Source: Fidelibacterota bacterium (GTDB lineage Bacteria > Fidelibacterota > UBA2242). From it: 17,050 nucleotides of DNA. The notes beneath the pieces were generated by a model. It was not told the origin of the DNA, did not search any database, and saw nothing but the letters and a program-made list of their open reading frames with translations. A program made the position numbers and the translations under genes. The stretch covers positions 1 to 17,050 of the forward strand of contig JAGLWX010000231.1 in the NCBI GenBank assembly GCA_023133185.1. The letters run 5' to 3'. Below are positions 15,583 to 17,050 of this stretch, one piece after another (the first letter of the stretch is position 1; each line of letters begins with the position of its first letter).

Positions 15583-15599
15583 AAACATTATTAATGTTT
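15583..15599. promoter_or_regulatory. 17-bp palindrome upstream of sorting-domain gene, possible operator
   Basis: AAACATTATTAATGTTT is a perfect inverted repeat with 8-bp arms and one central base. It sits about 90 bp upstream of the sorting-domain gene and just beyond its proposed -10 and AAAAGGTT repeats, where a regulator could bind. A role is inferred only from symmetry and position. Confidence 0.35.
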
Positions 15600-15709
15600 T
15601 AAATCTATGACAATTCCCCGGATTCTTTATTGGAATACTCATCTTGACTTTCTATCCCACCCCCTAAATATGTAAAATGCCCGATGACTAACATTACAAT
15701 AAATAAAAT

Positions 15710-15725
15710 CTTTGTGGCTTTGTGG
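15710..15725. repeat. CTTTGTGG tandem duplication
   Basis: CTTTGTGG occurs twice head to tail at 15710-15717 and 15718-15725. It resembles, from memory, the CTTTGTGTCTTTGTGG-type words scattered between genes in many environmental bacterial genomes. Origin and function of those words are not clear to me. Confidence 0.5.
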
Positions 15726-15834
15726 CTAATGAATTAGTTACTCGTCGAGGCAGGTGGTATTTTGGATCAAAAGAAGCCGCAAAGCAGCAATAACAGCGCT
15801 TAAATACTTCTTCCATTTTACCAGGCTCCCAAAA

Positions 15835-15854
15835 ATACTTTATATATAAAGTAT
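15835..15854. repeat. Perfect 20-bp AT-rich palindrome
   Basis: ATACTTTATATATAAAGTAT is identical to its own reverse complement over 20 bp. It could extrude as a cruciform or serve as a dimeric protein site. No start codon of a credible gene lies close by. Confidence 0.65.
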
Positions 15855-15959
15855 AAATGACTTTTTTATAAATGTCAAACTGCTGCTAAAATTTAATTTA
15901 CAACACCACGTTTTTGAAAAGTATTCAGGCGGGAACGAGAATAAACCAATTTTCATTCA

Positions 15960-16011
15960 TCCGAAGGTTTGTTCATTATGACACAGATGCTTATCTTACC
16001 GAACCTTCGGA
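15960..16011. repeat. Inverted repeat TCCGAAGGTT / AACCTTCGGA
   Basis: A perfect 10-bp inverted repeat (15960-15969 and 16002-16011) encloses 32 bases. The right arm, AACCTTCGGAAG, is related to the tandem hairpin repeats at 13851-13885, so the same family of words occurs on both sides of the sorting-domain gene. Confidence 0.6.
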
Positions 16012-16120
16012 AGTTTGCTTGCTCTACAACCGATACGTAGTTCAACAGACGATAGGGTGAATTTGTTAATCCCCTACAGGGAAATCTTTCTATGGGGAGC
16101 GAATATATTACAATACTAAA

Positions 16121-16133
16121 ACCGCTACGCGGT
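16121..16133. repeat. ACCGC-TAC-GCGGT triloop hairpin
   Basis: A 5-bp perfect stem with a TAC triloop (GTA on the minus strand), followed on the minus strand by TTTTAGTATTGTAATAT. A related CCC-TACA-GGG hairpin lies 40 bp to the left at 16072-16081. From memory this resembles GTA-loop REP-like hairpins common between genes in Bacteroidetes genomes. Confidence 0.45.
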
Positions 16134-16214
16134 ATCCTCGTTTGCTCAGATACATTTTGAACCATCAGCAGGATATCGCTTTTTTAGAAGTTGCCAGTAG
16201 GGCGTCAAGTACTG

Positions 16215-16231
16215 TAGTAGCAAAGCTGCTA
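16215..16231. repeat. TAGTAGC-AAA-GCTGCTA hairpin
   Basis: A 7-bp stem with one G-T wobble closes an AAA triloop. It adds to the run of short triloop hairpins in this interval. No T tract follows, so a terminator is unlikely. Confidence 0.45.
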
Positions 16232-16309
16232 TGATGATGAAGTGTTGAGAAGACTAACCGGATTTTCTGACGCACCGACAGTTCAACTCATAATCCATAA
16301 AATTATATG

Positions 16310-16458
16310 TGTCATTCTAAACCCCATGACTCTATGACAATGCGATGATGCTCAATTGAATCGTGTTTTATAATCGGAGTGAGATGGGGTGAAGAATCTT
16401 CGTAGTCCAATGCGTTAATCAAACCCGATTCTTCGTTCGTTCCTCTCTCAGAATGACA
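16310..16458. mobile_element. MITE-like non-coding element with nested inverted repeats
   Basis: A 149-bp segment is bounded by perfect 9-bp terminal inverted repeats, TGTCATTCT (16310-16318) and AGAATGACA (16450-16458). Two further perfect pairs lie within: ACCCCAT (16321-16327) with ATGGGGT (16384-16390), and GAAGAATC (16391-16398) with GATTCTTC (16427-16434). The TGTCATTCT and GAAGAATC words match, from memory, a repeat family seen between genes in many environmental bacteria. No transposase is encoded and no clear target-site duplication is visible, so it would be non-autonomous. Confidence 0.5.
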
Positions 16459-16503
16459 GTTTTAATACTTTTTATCTCAAGAGATCCCTTTGGGACGATT
16501 CCA

Positions 16504-17050
16504 TCATATACGATATCGTAACGGTTCCCCTGTAGTATTATAGGGAAGGTTTTTACTTGTATATACTGCTGCAAGCAGGCGATAGAAAGTGCCGGATAAT
16601 ACCGTAGCGCCTTTAAACCAGCGCGCAGGATTACTGAAAACGGACGTTGCTTCGTCCCCGATCAGGAAATTCGTCAGATGAAGATAAATGCCGTTGGAGC
16701 TGTACAGCCGATCAAAAAGCATCGTGCTTTGACCATAATCAACATACCTGTCCAAAATGTTGTGAATCAAAAACACCGGCTTTCCCAGATCATGTTCGGG
16801 CAATGGATCAAACACTCTGTTTTCTAATCGCTGATAGTTAATTTTCAACAAGCGACCTACCTCTTCCGGCTCCATATTTCTTCTGAAGATCGACAACAGA
16901 TTGTTTTTTGCATCTACATCCAGATAGTTAATATTACGCAGCGCAATATCAGTACGGTTTTTCAACAAATCCTCTATGACGGATTGTACTCCGGGTGACA
17001 AATCCCGTTTAAAATACTCCTTGAAAATCGAAGCATGTAATTTCTTGTGG
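16504..17050 (-). CDS. Probable alpha/beta hydrolase-fold protein, C-terminal part (5' end beyond window)
   Basis: The frame is open to the right edge; at least 181 residues are visible and the start lies outside. A TTG at 17001 is in frame but coding continues upstream of it (HKKLHASIFKEYFKRD), so it should not be taken as the start. The segment KPVFLIHNILDRYVDYGQS (from about residue 90 of the fragment) followed by an amphipathic helix and IYLHLT matches the late strand of alpha/beta hydrolases, where a D-x-x-V Asp supports the catalytic triad. The His normally expected after the next strand is not obvious in LTNFLIGDEATS, so the protein may be catalytically degenerate or a different family. 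No signal peptide can be judged. Confidence is moderate for coding, low for function. Confidence 0.6.
   Translation of the reverse strand, partial: HKKLHASIFKEYFKRDLSPGVQSVIEDLLKNRTDIALRNINYLDVDAKNNLLSIFRRNMEPEEVGRLLKINYQRLENRVFDPLPEHDLGKPVFLIHNILDRYVDYGQSTMLFDRLYSSNGIYLHLTNFLIGDEATSVFSNPARWFKGATVLSGTFYRLLAAVYTSKNLPYNTTGEPLRYRI

Larger units (their letters stand above)
15496..16503. other. About 1 kb without a credible gene, repeat-rich
   Basis: This interval separates two minus-strand genes. The only open frame of note (15953-16165, minus, 70 codons) runs through several hairpins and is probably not a gene. The interval holds a probable promoter region for the sorting-domain gene at the left, then a CTTTGTGG tandem, a 20-bp AT palindrome, a cluster of short REP-like hairpins (about 15960-16231) and a MITE-like element (16310-16458). 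No tRNA or rRNA is apparent. Confidence 0.6.

Noticed and set aside
15953..16165. 70-codon minus-strand open frame
   Set aside because: It is built from short hairpin repeats, starts without a ribosome-binding site and shows no protein-family pattern; treated as a repeat-derived frame.

Overview
The window looks like chromosomal DNA from an uncultured or little-studied member of the FCB superphylum (Calditrichota, KSB1 or Ignavibacteria-like). The main clue is the C-terminal sorting domain of the protein encoded at 13990-15495 (YPNPFNP motif, then a WDG segment and ASGIYFLR), which is typical of type IX secretion cargo in these lineages. A complete ferredoxin-dependent 2-oxoacid oxidoreductase also points to an anaerobic or microaerophilic metabolism. 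The taxonomic call is inference from protein style, not from a marker gene.

Layout. (1) 1-5755, minus strand: a tight operon reading right to left, korD-korA-korB-korC, encoding a four-subunit 2-oxoglutarate:ferredoxin oxidoreductase. It is followed after 24 bp by a large tandem-nucleotidyltransferase gene of the GlnE/GlnD family, which runs off the left edge. (2) 5892-6833, minus strand: an LD-carboxypeptidase (peptidase S66) whose catalytic triad is visible. (3) 6834-7065: a divergent intergenic region with an 18-bp palindrome. (4) 7066-13579, plus strand: four co-oriented, closely packed genes whose products all carry export signals: a coiled-coil lipoprotein, a 1105-residue WD40/CARDB-like/caspase protein, a LPP20-like plus DUF4384 protein, and a TPR protein. 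(5) 13580-13989: non-coding, rich in short inverted repeats, including a compact three-way-junction element. (6) 13990-15495, minus strand: a secreted VCBS/FG-GAP-like protein with a type IX sorting domain. (7) 15496-16503: about 1 kb without a credible gene, holding palindromes, REP-like hairpins and a 149-bp MITE-like element. (8) 16504-17050, minus strand: the C-terminal part of a probable alpha/beta hydrolase-fold protein that enters from the right edge.

How the genes may work together. The kor genes make one enzyme. The nucleotidyltransferase downstream could tie 2-oxoglutarate chemistry to nitrogen control, since 2-oxoglutarate is the usual nitrogen-status signal; this is inference. The most striking unit is the 7066-13579 quartet. 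A caspase-fold peptidase with an intact His/Cys dyad and an EF-hand-like loop is attached to a complete seven-blade beta-propeller and exported, together with a lipoprotein, a DUF4384 partner and a TPR scaffold. This is the best candidate here for a poorly described system, probably an envelope-located proteolytic or signalling module. No target, immunity gene or trigger can be read from the sequence.
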